Assembly: GCF_003751805.1 (NCBI RefSeq)
Contig: NZ_RKHQ01000001.1
Span: 372,001-436,000, forward strand
DNA: 64,000 bases
From: Salana multivorans
GTDB taxonomy: Bacteria; Actinomycetota; Actinomycetes; Actinomycetales; Beutenbergiaceae
Direction: 5' to 3'
In this document: one piece after another, positions 7,954-15,965 of the stretch
Position numbering within the stretch: the stretch's first letter is position 1
How the letters are laid out: the number at the start of each line of letters is the position of its first letter
Notes under the pieces: model-generated
What the model saw: the letters and a program-made list of their open reading frames with translations, nothing else
What the model was told of the DNA's origin: nothing
Database searches by the model: none
Made by a program: the position numbers and the translations under genes

Positions 7954-9180
7954 ATGACACGCACGTCCCCCATCGCCACCCGGTTCCGGCACGTGACGGG
8001 CGGCCTGCTCTCCCCCGTCTCCAAGGCCGACGTCGGCGAGACCGCCGGGCGGCTCCTCGAGCAGGGCTACGACGTCCTGGCCTGGGCCGACCCGTTCTTC
8101 CCCGACCGCAGCCTGCCCGCGTCCGTGCGCGCCGCGATGCTCGCCGAGATCGAGGCCGGGCTGCCCGAGCACTACACGATGCCGATCGGCGACCTCGGCC
8201 TGCGCCGGACGATCGCGGCGCGGATCGCGGCGACGACGGGTCTCCAGGTCGACCCGCAGCGGCACGTCATCGTGACGCCGGGGTCCGACTCCGGGCTGCT
8301 GCTCGCGCTCATGCCGCTGCTGGAGCCGGGCGACGAGGTGCTCGTGCCCGACCCGTCCTACCCGTCGAACGTGCGCGACGTCGAGATCCTCGGCGCCGTC
8401 CCGGTCACCGTGCCGCTCGACGCCGCCGACGGGTACCGGCTCGACGTCGCCGCGTTCGAGCGGGCGCGGACGGAGCGCACGCGGGTGGTGCTGCTGTCCC
8501 ACCCGAACAACCCGACGGGGACGGTGTTCCGCCGCGAGTGGCTCGAGGAGCTCGCGGCGTGGATCGTCGCGAACGACCTGGTCCTGGTCTCGGACCAGGC
8601 GTTCGAGGACCACGTGTACGACGACCTGGAGATGGTCACCCCGGCGACGCTGCCCGGCATGTGGGAGCGCACGATCAGCGTGTACTCCATCTCGAAGGGG
8701 CTCGGGCTGTCGGGGCTGCGCGTCGGGTACGTCGTGGCCGACACCCCGTTCATGGACGTGTACTACGGCGCGGCGGTCAACGTCGTGGGGGCGACGTCGA
8801 CGGTCTCGCAGGCCGGGGCCGTCGCCGCGCTCCAGGACCCGACGATCCTGCCGGCCAACCGGGCCGAGCTGCTGGAGCACCGCGAGGTCGCCTGGCGGCT
8901 CCTGCACGACGTCCCCGGCGTCCGCGCGACCTGGCCCGAGAGCGGCATCCTGCTGTGGCTCGACGTGTCGGCGCTCGGGTCGGGGGCCGAGGTGGCGGAC
9001 CACCTCGTCCGCAACGCTCGGGTGCTCGTCAACGACGGCGCGGCGTACGGGCCGTCGGGTGCGGACCACGTCCGGCTGGTGTTCGGCTGCTACCGCTCCG
9101 CCGCGCAGCTCGAGACCGTGCTGACGCGGGTCCGCGCGGCCCTGCTCGAGCTGGCGGCCGAGCGCGGGCTGGTCGAGTAG
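7954..9180 (+). CDS. Class I/II aminotransferase (PLP-dependent)
   Basis: A 408-aa fold-type I aminotransferase. Visible features are the substrate/cofactor segment HPNNPTGT (183-190), the cofactor-ring aspartate in LVSDQAFEDH (Asp214) and the Schiff-base lysine in YSISKGLGLSGLRVGY (Lys248). Length and motifs fit the aspartate aminotransferase superfamily (subgroup I); the amino donor cannot be told from sequence. It follows the XRE-cupin regulator on the same strand and may transaminate the product released by the divergent amidohydrolase and DUF885 enzymes. Confidence 0.92.
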   Translation: MTRTSPIATRFRHVTGGLLSPVSKADVGETAGRLLEQGYDVLAWADPFFPDRSLPASVRAAMLAEIEAGLPEHYTMPIGDLGLRRTIAARIAATTGLQVDPQRHVIVTPGSDSGLLLALMPLLEPGDEVLVPDPSYPSNVRDVEILGAVPVTVPLDAADGYRLDVAAFERARTERTRVVLLSHPNNPTGTVFRREWLEELAAWIVANDLVLVSDQAFEDHVYDDLEMVTPATLPGMWERTISVYSISKGLGLSGLRVGYVVADTPFMDVYYGAAVNVVGATSTVSQAGAVAALQDPTILPANRAELLEHREVAWRLLHDVPGVRATWPESGILLWLDVSALGSGAEVADHLVRNARVLVNDGAAYGPSGADHVRLVFGCYRSAAQLETVLTRVRAALLELAAERGLVE

Positions 9181-9405
9181 CGGCTGCGCCGGCCGGCCAG
9201 GCCTCGCGCATCGCGGTGGCCCGGCGGCGAACCTGCTCAAGCCGCTCCTACCCGGGACGGGAGCAGGCCGCCCGTCGCACGGAGAGGGTGACCGCCCGTT
9301 CGAGTCGGGCCAGGTCCGGGGGCCCACGTCTCGACGGGAGGCCGGTGATCCCGCGACACGACTGCGTCGGGCCGGCGCGCCGCGTCCCGCTCGTAGGCTG
9401 ACGTC

Positions 9406-9849
9406 ATGCCTCGCATCCTCGTCACCGGCATGTCGGGAGCCGGAAAGTCGACGCTGCTGGCGGAGCTCGCCCGGCGCGGCCACCGCACCGTCGACACCGA
9501 CGAGGACGGGTGGGAGCTGCCCGACGGCTTCTGGGACGAGCCCCGGATGAGCGACCTGCTCGCACGGCACGGCGACGTCGTGGTGTCGGGAACGGTCGAG
9601 AACCAGGGCGGCTTCTACGACCGGTTCGACCACGTCGTGCTGCTGAGCGCCCCGGTGGACACGCTGATCGAGCGCGTGCGGACCCGGACGAACAACCCCT
9701 ACGGGCGCAGCCCGGAGCAGCAGGACGAGATCCGCCGGTACGTGGTCGAGGTCGAGCCCCTGCTGCGGCGAGGGGCGTCCGTCGAGCTCGACGGACGCCG
9801 CCCGGTCGTCGAGCTGGCCGACGCGGTCGAGGCGCTCGGGCGCCCCTGA
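9406..9849 (+). CDS. Small P-loop nucleotide-binding protein (kinase-like)
   Basis: A 147-aa single-domain P-loop protein. Walker A is GMSGAGKST at residues 8-16, followed by a short kinase-like fold with DTDEDGWELP and the lid-like segment RTRTNNPYGRSPEQQDE. It resembles the shikimate/gluconate/adenylate-kinase-like AAA proteins annotated as nucleoside or uncharacterised kinases; the phosphate acceptor is unknown. A -10-like TAGGCT (9394-9399) ends 6 nt before the ATG and there is no ribosome site, so translation is probably leaderless. The 225 bp upstream hold no other gene. Confidence 0.8.
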   Translation: MPRILVTGMSGAGKSTLLAELARRGHRTVDTDEDGWELPDGFWDEPRMSDLLARHGDVVVSGTVENQGGFYDRFDHVVLLSAPVDTLIERVRTRTNNPYGRSPEQQDEIRRYVVEVEPLLRRGASVELDGRRPVVELADAVEALGRP

Positions 9850-9899
9850 CCGCGGCGCGAGCACCGAGCGGGTCACGGGGACGGAGGGGGAGCACGACG

Positions 9900-11445
9900 A
9901 TGGGCAGGAGCACCAGGGGCGCCAGGAGGTCCAGGGGCGTCTCCGGCGGCGAGCCGGACGCGCGGAGCTTCGTGCAGGTCGCGCGGCAGCCGAGCCTCGG
10001 CGTCGAGGTCGCGACGGGGCGGGCGTGGGTCGGCGTCGACCAGCAGGTGGGGCACGGTTCCGCCGACGCGCTGTTCGCCCTGACCGACGAGCAGTACGCC
10101 GCGGCCCTGATCGACCCGTCGGCGATCGGGATCTTCGAGATGGAGTGCTGGCGGGGCGAGCACGACGACCTGCTGCTCCGCCACCCGCGCACGGGGCCGC
10201 CGACGCACCCGTGGACCGGCCTGCGCTCGCGGATGATCCCGCCGCGGCTCGTGGGCGAGATCTGGCACCACGTCGACGCGCTCGGACGGCCCGAGGGCAG
10301 CGCGAGGCTCGCCGTCTCGCGGGCGCTCGCGGCCGGGACGGCGCTCGTCACGACGGATGCCGACGGCGTGGTCGGCCTGACGTTTCCGCCTCGTCGGCGA
10401 CGGCGCGTACCCCCGCCCCGCCGCGCTCGTCGCCGGACTCACGGCTGGCGTCGACCGGGAGCGGGCGCGATCGGTGCTCGGCGACCCCGTGGAGGTGAGT
10501 GCCGACGGGTCCGTCGTGCACGCCGTCGAGGCGGGCCGCGTGCGGCTCGGGTTCGCCGGCGACGGCCTCGTCGAGATCTCCCTCGAACGCCCGCCGTCCG
10601 AGGGGCTCCCGGAGGGAGGGATCCGGGCGTTCCTCGAGGTGCTCGGCGAGCCCGACGGCGGCGCGGCCTGCCGGGCGGTCGCGGCGCTCGCCGGCGGGAC
10701 GGCCCGGCGGTGGGCGGTCTCGTCGGGGTTCCTCCGACGGCTGATCGCCTTCGACGGCGGTGTGGAGCTGCAGGTCGAGGACGCCCGCGTCCTGAGCTCG
10801 CGCATCCGCCTCGTGAACGAGGCCGGCGGCGGGGTCTATCGGCACGCCGGCGGCCTGCTGGTGGGAGTGCCCCGGTCACCGTCGCGGGACGACCTCCACC
10901 GGGCGCTCGGCCCGCCGGCCGCCACGAGCGGGAGCGTCGAGCTGCACCGGCGCGGCGGGTGCGACCTCGTCGTCGAGTACGGCCCGGGGGCGGCGGGCGG
11001 GATCGCGCGCGAGATGACGGCGGTGCCCACCGGAACCAGCGTCTCCCACGGGATCCACCGGTGGCGGTCCGGGGAGTTCGCGCTGTTCCTCGACGTCCTC
11101 GGGCTCGAGGAGTCGCATCCCCTGGTCGGGCAGGTGCGGAACCTCGCCGGGGTCCGCCTCGGGGTCCACGGTGGCGTCGTCGCCGAGGTCGTGATCGGGG
11201 ACGCCGGTCACCGGACGGAGCGGCTCGCGGCCTTCGTCGACGGCATGCCGGGCGAGCCGACGCGGACGGACGTGCCGTTCGGGCGACCCTCGTACGTCGG
11301 GGATCGCGACGACCTGCGGGACTTCGACCAGGGCTGGATCCACGTCCACGCGGCCGACGGCACGTCGATCTCGACCATCACGATCAGCCGGGAGGCGCCG
11401 CGCGCCCTCGACGCGCACCGCTGGACGTGGCACCGCGACCGCTGA
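9900..11445 (+). pseudogene. Frameshifted gene of unknown function
   Basis: Two open frames with matching coding character abut near 10384. Frame 1 starts at ATG 9900 behind GGAGG and runs into arginine-rich nonsense after ...DGVVGLTF; the next frame has sensible codons from ...RLVGDGAYPRPAALVAG onward and continues to 11445, but directly upstream of the switch it has a stop (10378-10380). Removing one base in the run acgtttccg joins them into about 514 aa. It resembles no family I recognise. The C-terminal half contains two similar segments (SVLGDPVEV... and RALGPPAATSGSVEL...), hinting at an internal repeat. Either a real mutation or a sequencing error. Confidence 0.65.
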
Positions 11446-11494
11446 ACCGCGCCGTGCCGCCTGGCGCGGTGAGACCGGGTGTGAGACTGGCGTC

Positions 11495-12172
11495 GTGGAC
11501 ATTCGAGCAGCGGCACGCGACCGGTTCGGCGGGCGCGCGGCCGACGTGATGCGCCGGCTCAACGAGCGGCACCCGTGGAGCCACAACGAGGCGTTCCACG
11601 CCTGGATCGTGACGCGGCTGCCGGACCGGCGGGCCGAGGCGCTGGACGTCGGCTGCGGACGCGGCGAGCTCCTCGCCGTCCTGGCGGAACGCTTCGAGCA
11701 CGTGCGCGGCCTCGACGTCGACGCCGGGATGCGGCAGGCGAGCAGGACGCGCTGCGCCGGTCTGACGAACGTCACGGTGGACGGGGCGGACCTCGCCGAG
11801 GTTCCGGCCGGCGTGGACCTCGTCACCATGGTGGCGGTGCTGCACCACCTGGACCTCGGGTCGGCGCTGGAGCAGGTGCGCCGCGTCCTGAACCCGGGTG
11901 GGCGGTTCCTGTGCGTCGGGCTGGCCCGGCCCGAGTCGGCGGCCGATCACGCGTGGGACGTGGCGTCCATGGTGACGAACCCGATCATCGGGTACGTCCG
12001 GCACCCGTGGGCGGCGGCGGCCGGGTCGGTGCCGCCACCGATCCCGGTCAGGGACCCGGAGGTGACGCTGGCGGAGGTCCGGGCCGTCCTCGACGAGGCG
12101 ATGCCCGGCGCGCGGGTGCGTCGTCACCTCGGCTTCCGGCACACGATCGACTGGACCAAGCCGGAGGAGTGA
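11495..12172 (+). CDS. Class I SAM-dependent methyltransferase
   Basis: A 225-aa methyltransferase. Motif I is LDVGCGRGELLAVL (~48-61), motif II contains GLDVDAGM and motif IV/V lies around DLVTMVAVLHHLDLGSALEQVRR. This is the Methyltransf_11 pattern of small-molecule enzymes; the acceptor is not recognisable. GAGACT (11483-11488) ends 6 nt before the GTG start, consistent with a leaderless promoter. It stands alone, 49 bp after the frameshifted gene and convergent with the next small gene. Confidence 0.88.
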   Translation: MDIRAAARDRFGGRAADVMRRLNERHPWSHNEAFHAWIVTRLPDRRAEALDVGCGRGELLAVLAERFEHVRGLDVDAGMRQASRTRCAGLTNVTVDGADLAEVPAGVDLVTMVAVLHHLDLGSALEQVRRVLNPGGRFLCVGLARPESAADHAWDVASMVTNPIIGYVRHPWAAAAGSVPPPIPVRDPEVTLAEVRAVLDEAMPGARVRRHLGFRHTIDWTKPEE

Positions 12173-12202
12173 CCGGCCGGGCGGCGATCCCGTCGCTCGG
12201 GA

Positions 12203-12463
12203 TCAGGCCGTCTCCCCCGGTCCTCCGGCGCGCCGGACCTGCCACTGCTCCCAGCAGGCCCCGGGGTCGAGGTCGGCGTACCCCCGCGCCTCGGACATGG
12301 CCCGCGCCGCCGAGCGTCGCAGCATGACGCACACGCCGTCGTCGCGGATCGCGAGCACCTCGTCCCGGCTCAGCGGAAGGCCCTTCGCCGTCTCCGCCGC
12401 CTGGAGCAGGACGACCAGGGGCGGCATGAAGACGGGGACGAGCCCGTCGTCCGTCTCTGACAC
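12203..12463 (-). CDS. Small conserved-looking hypothetical protein
   Basis: An 86-aa acidic protein beginning MSETDDGLVPVFMPPLVVLLQAAE. The pattern 'leucine-rich helix, then GLPLSRDEVLAIRDDGVCVMLRRS' is like small actinobacterial proteins found beside other accessory genes, but I do not recognise a named family. The GTG start is supported by AAGGAGG 7 nt upstream, good evidence that it is translated. It is soluble with no cysteine pair or membrane segment. Confidence 0.65.
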   Translation of the reverse strand: MSETDDGLVPVFMPPLVVLLQAAETAKGLPLSRDEVLAIRDDGVCVMLRRSAARAMSEARGYADLDPGACWEQWQVRRAGGPGETA

Positions 12464-12521
12464 GTGACGACCTCCTTCGGTCGGTGGTTCTCCTGGTCGG
12501 TGGTTCTGGTCGGCTCGAGGC

Positions 12522-13049
12522 TCAGCCCGCGAGCTCGAGGAGCTTGCGCACGGTGTTGAGGTTGCGCGCCGTGCCCGGGACCGCGAGCGCCCGCCCGATC
12601 GACGCGTCCTTCATCTGCGGGCGGCCCGCGCCGCCGGCGTACCGGACGTGCAGCTCGCGGCCGATCACCTCCCACCGGTCCTCGCCGGTCTCGAAGATCC
12701 GCGCCTTGGCGATCGCGTCGGGCGTCGGCTCGGCCGCGAGGAACGTGACGTAGGAGAACCGGGGTTCGAGCACCTCGAACGGGTGGGCGTCCAGCGCGGC
12801 CCGGACCTCCTCGACCGATCGGCTGATCACCTCTCGGAAGAACCCGAACCTCTCCTGCACCGCGACCTCCAGGGCTCGCTCGAAGGCGTCGACGTCGGAG
12901 GGCGGCGTGCACACCAGGTTGCCCGAGGCGATGTAGGTGGACACGTCCGTTGCGCCCAGCTCCTCGGCGAGGACGCGCCAGTCGGCCATCGGCAGCTTCG
13001 CCCCGCCCACGTTGACGGCGCGCACGAGGAAGATCCGCCGCCCGCTCAT
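12522..13049 (-). CDS. DUF1697 family protein
   Basis: A 175-aa protein matching DUF1697 along its length: N-terminal FLVRAVNVGGAKLPMADWR, the central segment VSTYIASGNLVCTPP, and the C-terminal GTARNLNTVRKLLELA. These three blocks are the family signature. No biochemical role is established for the family. It is monocistronic here, divergent from the DUF1905 gene with 168 bp between the starts, within a run of small accessory genes. Confidence 0.9.
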   Translation of the reverse strand: MSGRRIFLVRAVNVGGAKLPMADWRVLAEELGATDVSTYIASGNLVCTPPSDVDAFERALEVAVQERFGFFREVISRSVEEVRAALDAHPFEVLEPRFSYVTFLAAEPTPDAIAKARIFETGEDRWEVIGRELHVRYAGGAGRPQMKDASIGRALAVPGTARNLNTVRKLLELAG

Positions 13050-13217
13050 CGGGCCGGTCCGTTCGAGTGGATACGCATGGAGCTCCTCATGACGGGCGCG
13101 GTGCGACGTCGTCCCGGTACGACTCGGTCACACGCTCATCCTGCACCGCTCACCGAGCTCGTCGCGCCGGCCGCGGGCGCTCGCTCCTCCGACGCGGGAC
13201 GCCTCTACCATCGCGAG

Positions 13218-13517
13218 ATGGACTGGACGTTCGAGGCGGAGGTCGTCGAGTGGCGCGGGCCGGCACCGTTCGTCTTCGCACGCATGCCCGTGGACGTCAG
13301 CGACGACGTACGGGAGGCCGCCCGCGACCTCGTCTACTGGGGGCAGGTGCCGGTGCGGGCACGGCTGGGCGGTGCCGCGTTCGACACGGCCCTGTTCCCC
13401 AAGGACGACGCGTACCTGGTGCCCCTGCGTGTCGCGGTCAGACGGGCCGAAGGCACCGAGGTGGGCGACGTCGTCCGGATCGGGCTCTCGCTGCGGACCG
13501 GACGCGCCCGGCCGTAG
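13218..13517 (+). CDS. DUF1905 domain protein
   Basis: A 99-aa protein with the DUF1905 pattern: FEAEVVEWRGPAPFVFARMP, then GQVPVRARLGGAAFDTALFP and a C-terminal VRIGLSLRTG. DUF1905 is a small beta-barrel domain often found alone or fused to a YdeI-like domain; its function is unknown. The ATG was chosen because TACCAT (13206-13211) ends 6 nt upstream, a typical leaderless -10, and because the domain begins at once; the longer in-frame extension is Arg/Ala-rich noise. Confidence 0.8.
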   Translation: MDWTFEAEVVEWRGPAPFVFARMPVDVSDDVREAARDLVYWGQVPVRARLGGAAFDTALFPKDDAYLVPLRVAVRRAEGTEVGDVVRIGLSLRTGRARP

Positions 13518-13655
13518 TCGAGACGCGACCGAGCCACCGGAGCGCCGGTCCCGCAAGCCTCAATGAGCCGTCGGCGGCCCCCTGAGGGACGCATCGGGAT
13601 ACGGTGAGATCGCCGCCCTCCACGAGGCCGGGGCGAACCGATACCTGGAGTCGTC

Positions 13656-14213
13656 ATGCGTCCACTGGTCCTCCGACACAGCCTGTCCCTCGACGGGTAT
13701 GCCGCAGCACCCGCGGGCGTACACGACGACTTCTTCCTCGAGTACGACGAGGACGAGGAGTTCGTCGCGCACATGGCCACCGTGCTCGGATCGGCCGGCG
13801 TCCACGCGATGGGCGCTCGCACCTATCGGGACATGGCCGGGTACTGGCCGTTCCAGAAGGGGCCCGAGGCCGACGCGATGAACGCCATCCCCAAGGTCGT
13901 CTTCTCGCGTTCGCCGATCGACACCCCGTGGGCGACGACGACCGTCTGCTCAGGGGACCTGGCCACCGAGGTGGCCGCGTTGAAGGCCCAGGACGGCGGC
14001 CCGATCCTCGCGCACGGCGGCGTTCGGCTCGCCCAGGCGCTCGTCCGCGCCGACCTCGTCGACGAGTACCACCTGCTGATCAGCCCCTTCGCGCACGGCG
14101 GCGGGAGCCCGCTGTTCACCGAGCTCACCAGGCTGAAGCTGATCGACGTCACGTCGTTCCCCAGGGGAAACCTCGCCCTGACCTACTCACGTGCGGACGA
14201 AGCCTCGTCCTGA
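13656..14213 (+). CDS. Dihydrofolate reductase family protein (RibD C-terminal-like)
   Basis: A 185-aa NADPH-binding reductase-like protein. The start LRHSLSLDGYAA, the segment GARTYRDMAGYWP, and the later GGPILAHGGVRLAQALVRADLVDEYHLLISP are the blocks of the RibD_C/DHFR-like family. In actinobacteria these occur in many copies with unknown substrates and are not the essential folate enzyme. It is followed 81 bp later by the barstar-like gene on the same strand. Confidence 0.9.
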   Translation: MRPLVLRHSLSLDGYAAAPAGVHDDFFLEYDEDEEFVAHMATVLGSAGVHAMGARTYRDMAGYWPFQKGPEADAMNAIPKVVFSRSPIDTPWATTTVCSGDLATEVAALKAQDGGPILAHGGVRLAQALVRADLVDEYHLLISPFAHGGGSPLFTELTRLKLIDVTSFPRGNLALTYSRADEASS

Positions 14214-14294
14214 GCCGTAGCCACGTCGCGACGTCGACGAAGACCGGTGAGTGCCCTCCCGACCAGCGCGCGCAGCCTCTGTCAGACTCGAAGC

Positions 14295-14711
14295 ATGGCC
14301 GAAGAGTCCCGTAACGGTTCAGCTCACGTGTTCCGCATCGAGGGTGCCCGCATCGACACGATCGAGGACCTGTACGCGCAACTGAACACGTTGCTGATGC
14401 AGGAGGAGGACTGGGAGCTGGGGGCAAGCCTGGATGCGCTGAACGACGTGCTGTATCGCTTCAACCCCAAGAACGTCGTCGGTCCGACGGTGTTCGTCTG
14501 GGCGGATCACGGGCACAGTCGGGAGGCCCTCGGCCGGGCAGCGACCGCGCGGTGGCTCGAGGAGAAGCTGCGTCACCCGGACTCCTTCGACGTGCAAACG
14601 ATCCGAGCGCAACGGGACGCGCTGATGTCCGGTGAGGGGAAGACCTACTTCGAGATCGTCCTGGAGGTGTTCGCCGAGCACGCCCCGGACGTTCGCCTGG
14701 AACTCGACTGA
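14295..14711 (+). CDS. Barstar-family protein (ribonuclease inhibitor-like), orphan
   Basis: A 138-aa protein whose residues ~15-60 (GARIDTIEDLYAQLNTLL, then DWELGASLDALNDVLYRF) follow the barstar plan: a short strand, the 'DxxxLYxxL' helix, then 'GxxLDALxDxL'. Barstars bind and block barnase-type RNases, often as antitoxins or immunity proteins. No RNase toxin gene is adjacent, so it is an orphan immunity-like gene or has another role. CAGACT (14283-14288) ends 6 nt before the ATG. Codon use is visibly less GC-rich than in its neighbours, which suggests recent acquisition. Confidence 0.72.
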   Translation: MAEESRNGSAHVFRIEGARIDTIEDLYAQLNTLLMQEEDWELGASLDALNDVLYRFNPKNVVGPTVFVWADHGHSREALGRAATARWLEEKLRHPDSFDVQTIRAQRDALMSGEGKTYFEIVLEVFAEHAPDVRLELD

Positions 14712-14816
14712 CCGCTTCGACGCACGGCCAGATCCCTCGACGTCACCGCTCTGCGCCCGCCATCCGGGAGCTCAGCCCGGTTCAGTCTGCTTCGAACGCT
14801 CGATCGCCGACCCAGG

Positions 14817-15896
14817 TCACACGTTGAACCGGAACTCCACGACGTCGCCGTCCGCCATCACGTAGTCCTTGCCCTCGACCCGGGCCCGACCCGCGGCGCG
14901 CGCCGCCGCCACCGAACCCGCCGCCACGAGGTCCTCGAAGCCGATCACCTCGGCCTTGATGAACCCCTTCTGGAAGTCCGTGTGGATGACGCCGGCCGCC
15001 TGCGGCGCCGTCCAGCCCTGACGGATCGTCCAGGCGCGCGCCTCCTTCGGCCCAGCGGTGAGGTAGGTCTGCAGCCCGAGCGTGTGGAACCCCACCCGCG
15101 CGAGCTGGTCGAGGCCGGCCTCGTCCTGCCCGGAGTCGGTCAGCATCTCGGCCGCGTCCTCGGGCTCGAGCTCGACCAGCTCCGACTCGAACTTCGCGTC
15201 GAGGAAGATCACGTCGGCCGGGGCGAGCTGCCGGCGCACCGTGGCCTGGAAGTCCTTGTCGGCGAGCCCTGCCTCGTCCGTGTTCACGGCGTAGATGAAC
15301 GGCTTCGCGGTCATCAGCCCGAACGGCCGGAGGATCTCGGCGTCGAACTCGGCGCGATGCGCGTCGATCGTCTCGCCGGTCAGCAGGAGCGCGAGCGCCC
15401 GCTGCGCGACGTCGAGGACGGCCGCGTCGGTCTTCTTGCCGCGAACCTCCTTCTCCAGCCGCGGGATCGCCTTCTCCAGCGTCTGCACGTCGGCGAGCAC
15501 GAGCTCGGTGATGATCGTCTCGACGTCGGCCAGCGCGTCGACGCGCCCGTCGACGTGCACGACGTCCGGGTCCGCGAACGCCCGCGTGACCAGGCAGATC
15601 GCGTCCGCCTCGCGGATGTTCGCGAGGAACTGGTTGCCGAGCCCCTCCCCCTCGCTCGCACCCTTGACGATGCCCGCGATGTCGACGAACGACACGGTCG
15701 CCGGCACGATCCGCTCGGAACCGAACACCGCGGCGAGCTTGTTCAGCCGCTCGTCCGGGAGCGGCACGACGCCGACGTTCGGCTCGATCGTCGCGAACGG
15801 GTAGTTCGCGGCGAGCACGCTCGCGCGGGTGAGGGCGTTGAACAGGGTGGACTTGCCGACGTTGGGCAGGCCGACGATGCCGATAGTGAGAGCCAC
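14817..15896 (-). CDS. ychF: Ribosome-binding ATPase YchF
   Basis: A 359-aa OBG-family P-loop protein that prefers ATP and binds ribosomes. It starts MALTIGIVGLPNVGKST (G1 motif), has the switch segment NYPFATIEPNVGVVPLPD, the G3 region FVDIAGIVKGASEGEGLGNQFL, and a C-terminal TGS domain (GWTAPQAAGVIHTDFQKGFIKAEV). Length is normal. The GTG start is preceded by a -10-like TAGAAT (minus strand, 15905-15910) 8 nt upstream without a ribosome site. It is divergent from rmuC. Confidence 0.97.
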   Translation of the reverse strand: MALTIGIVGLPNVGKSTLFNALTRASVLAANYPFATIEPNVGVVPLPDERLNKLAAVFGSERIVPATVSFVDIAGIVKGASEGEGLGNQFLANIREADAICLVTRAFADPDVVHVDGRVDALADVETIITELVLADVQTLEKAIPRLEKEVRGKKTDAAVLDVAQRALALLLTGETIDAHRAEFDAEILRPFGLMTAKPFIYAVNTDEAGLADKDFQATVRRQLAPADVIFLDAKFESELVELEPEDAAEMLTDSGQDEAGLDQLARVGFHTLGLQTYLTAGPKEARAWTIRQGWTAPQAAGVIHTDFQKGFIKAEVIGFEDLVAAGSVAAARAAGRARVEGKDYVMADGDVVEFRFNV

Positions 15897-15965
15897 GAGC
15901 GGCGATTCTACGCGGTTTCCACAGCCGCCGGGCTTCATGTCAGACCTCGGTGGTGGAGTGCTGGC

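Noticed and set aside
10474-11445. Second half of the frameshifted region as an independent gene starting at GTG 10474
   Set aside because: Coding signal continues upstream of this GTG to the frameshift point and no ribosome site or -10 is present.
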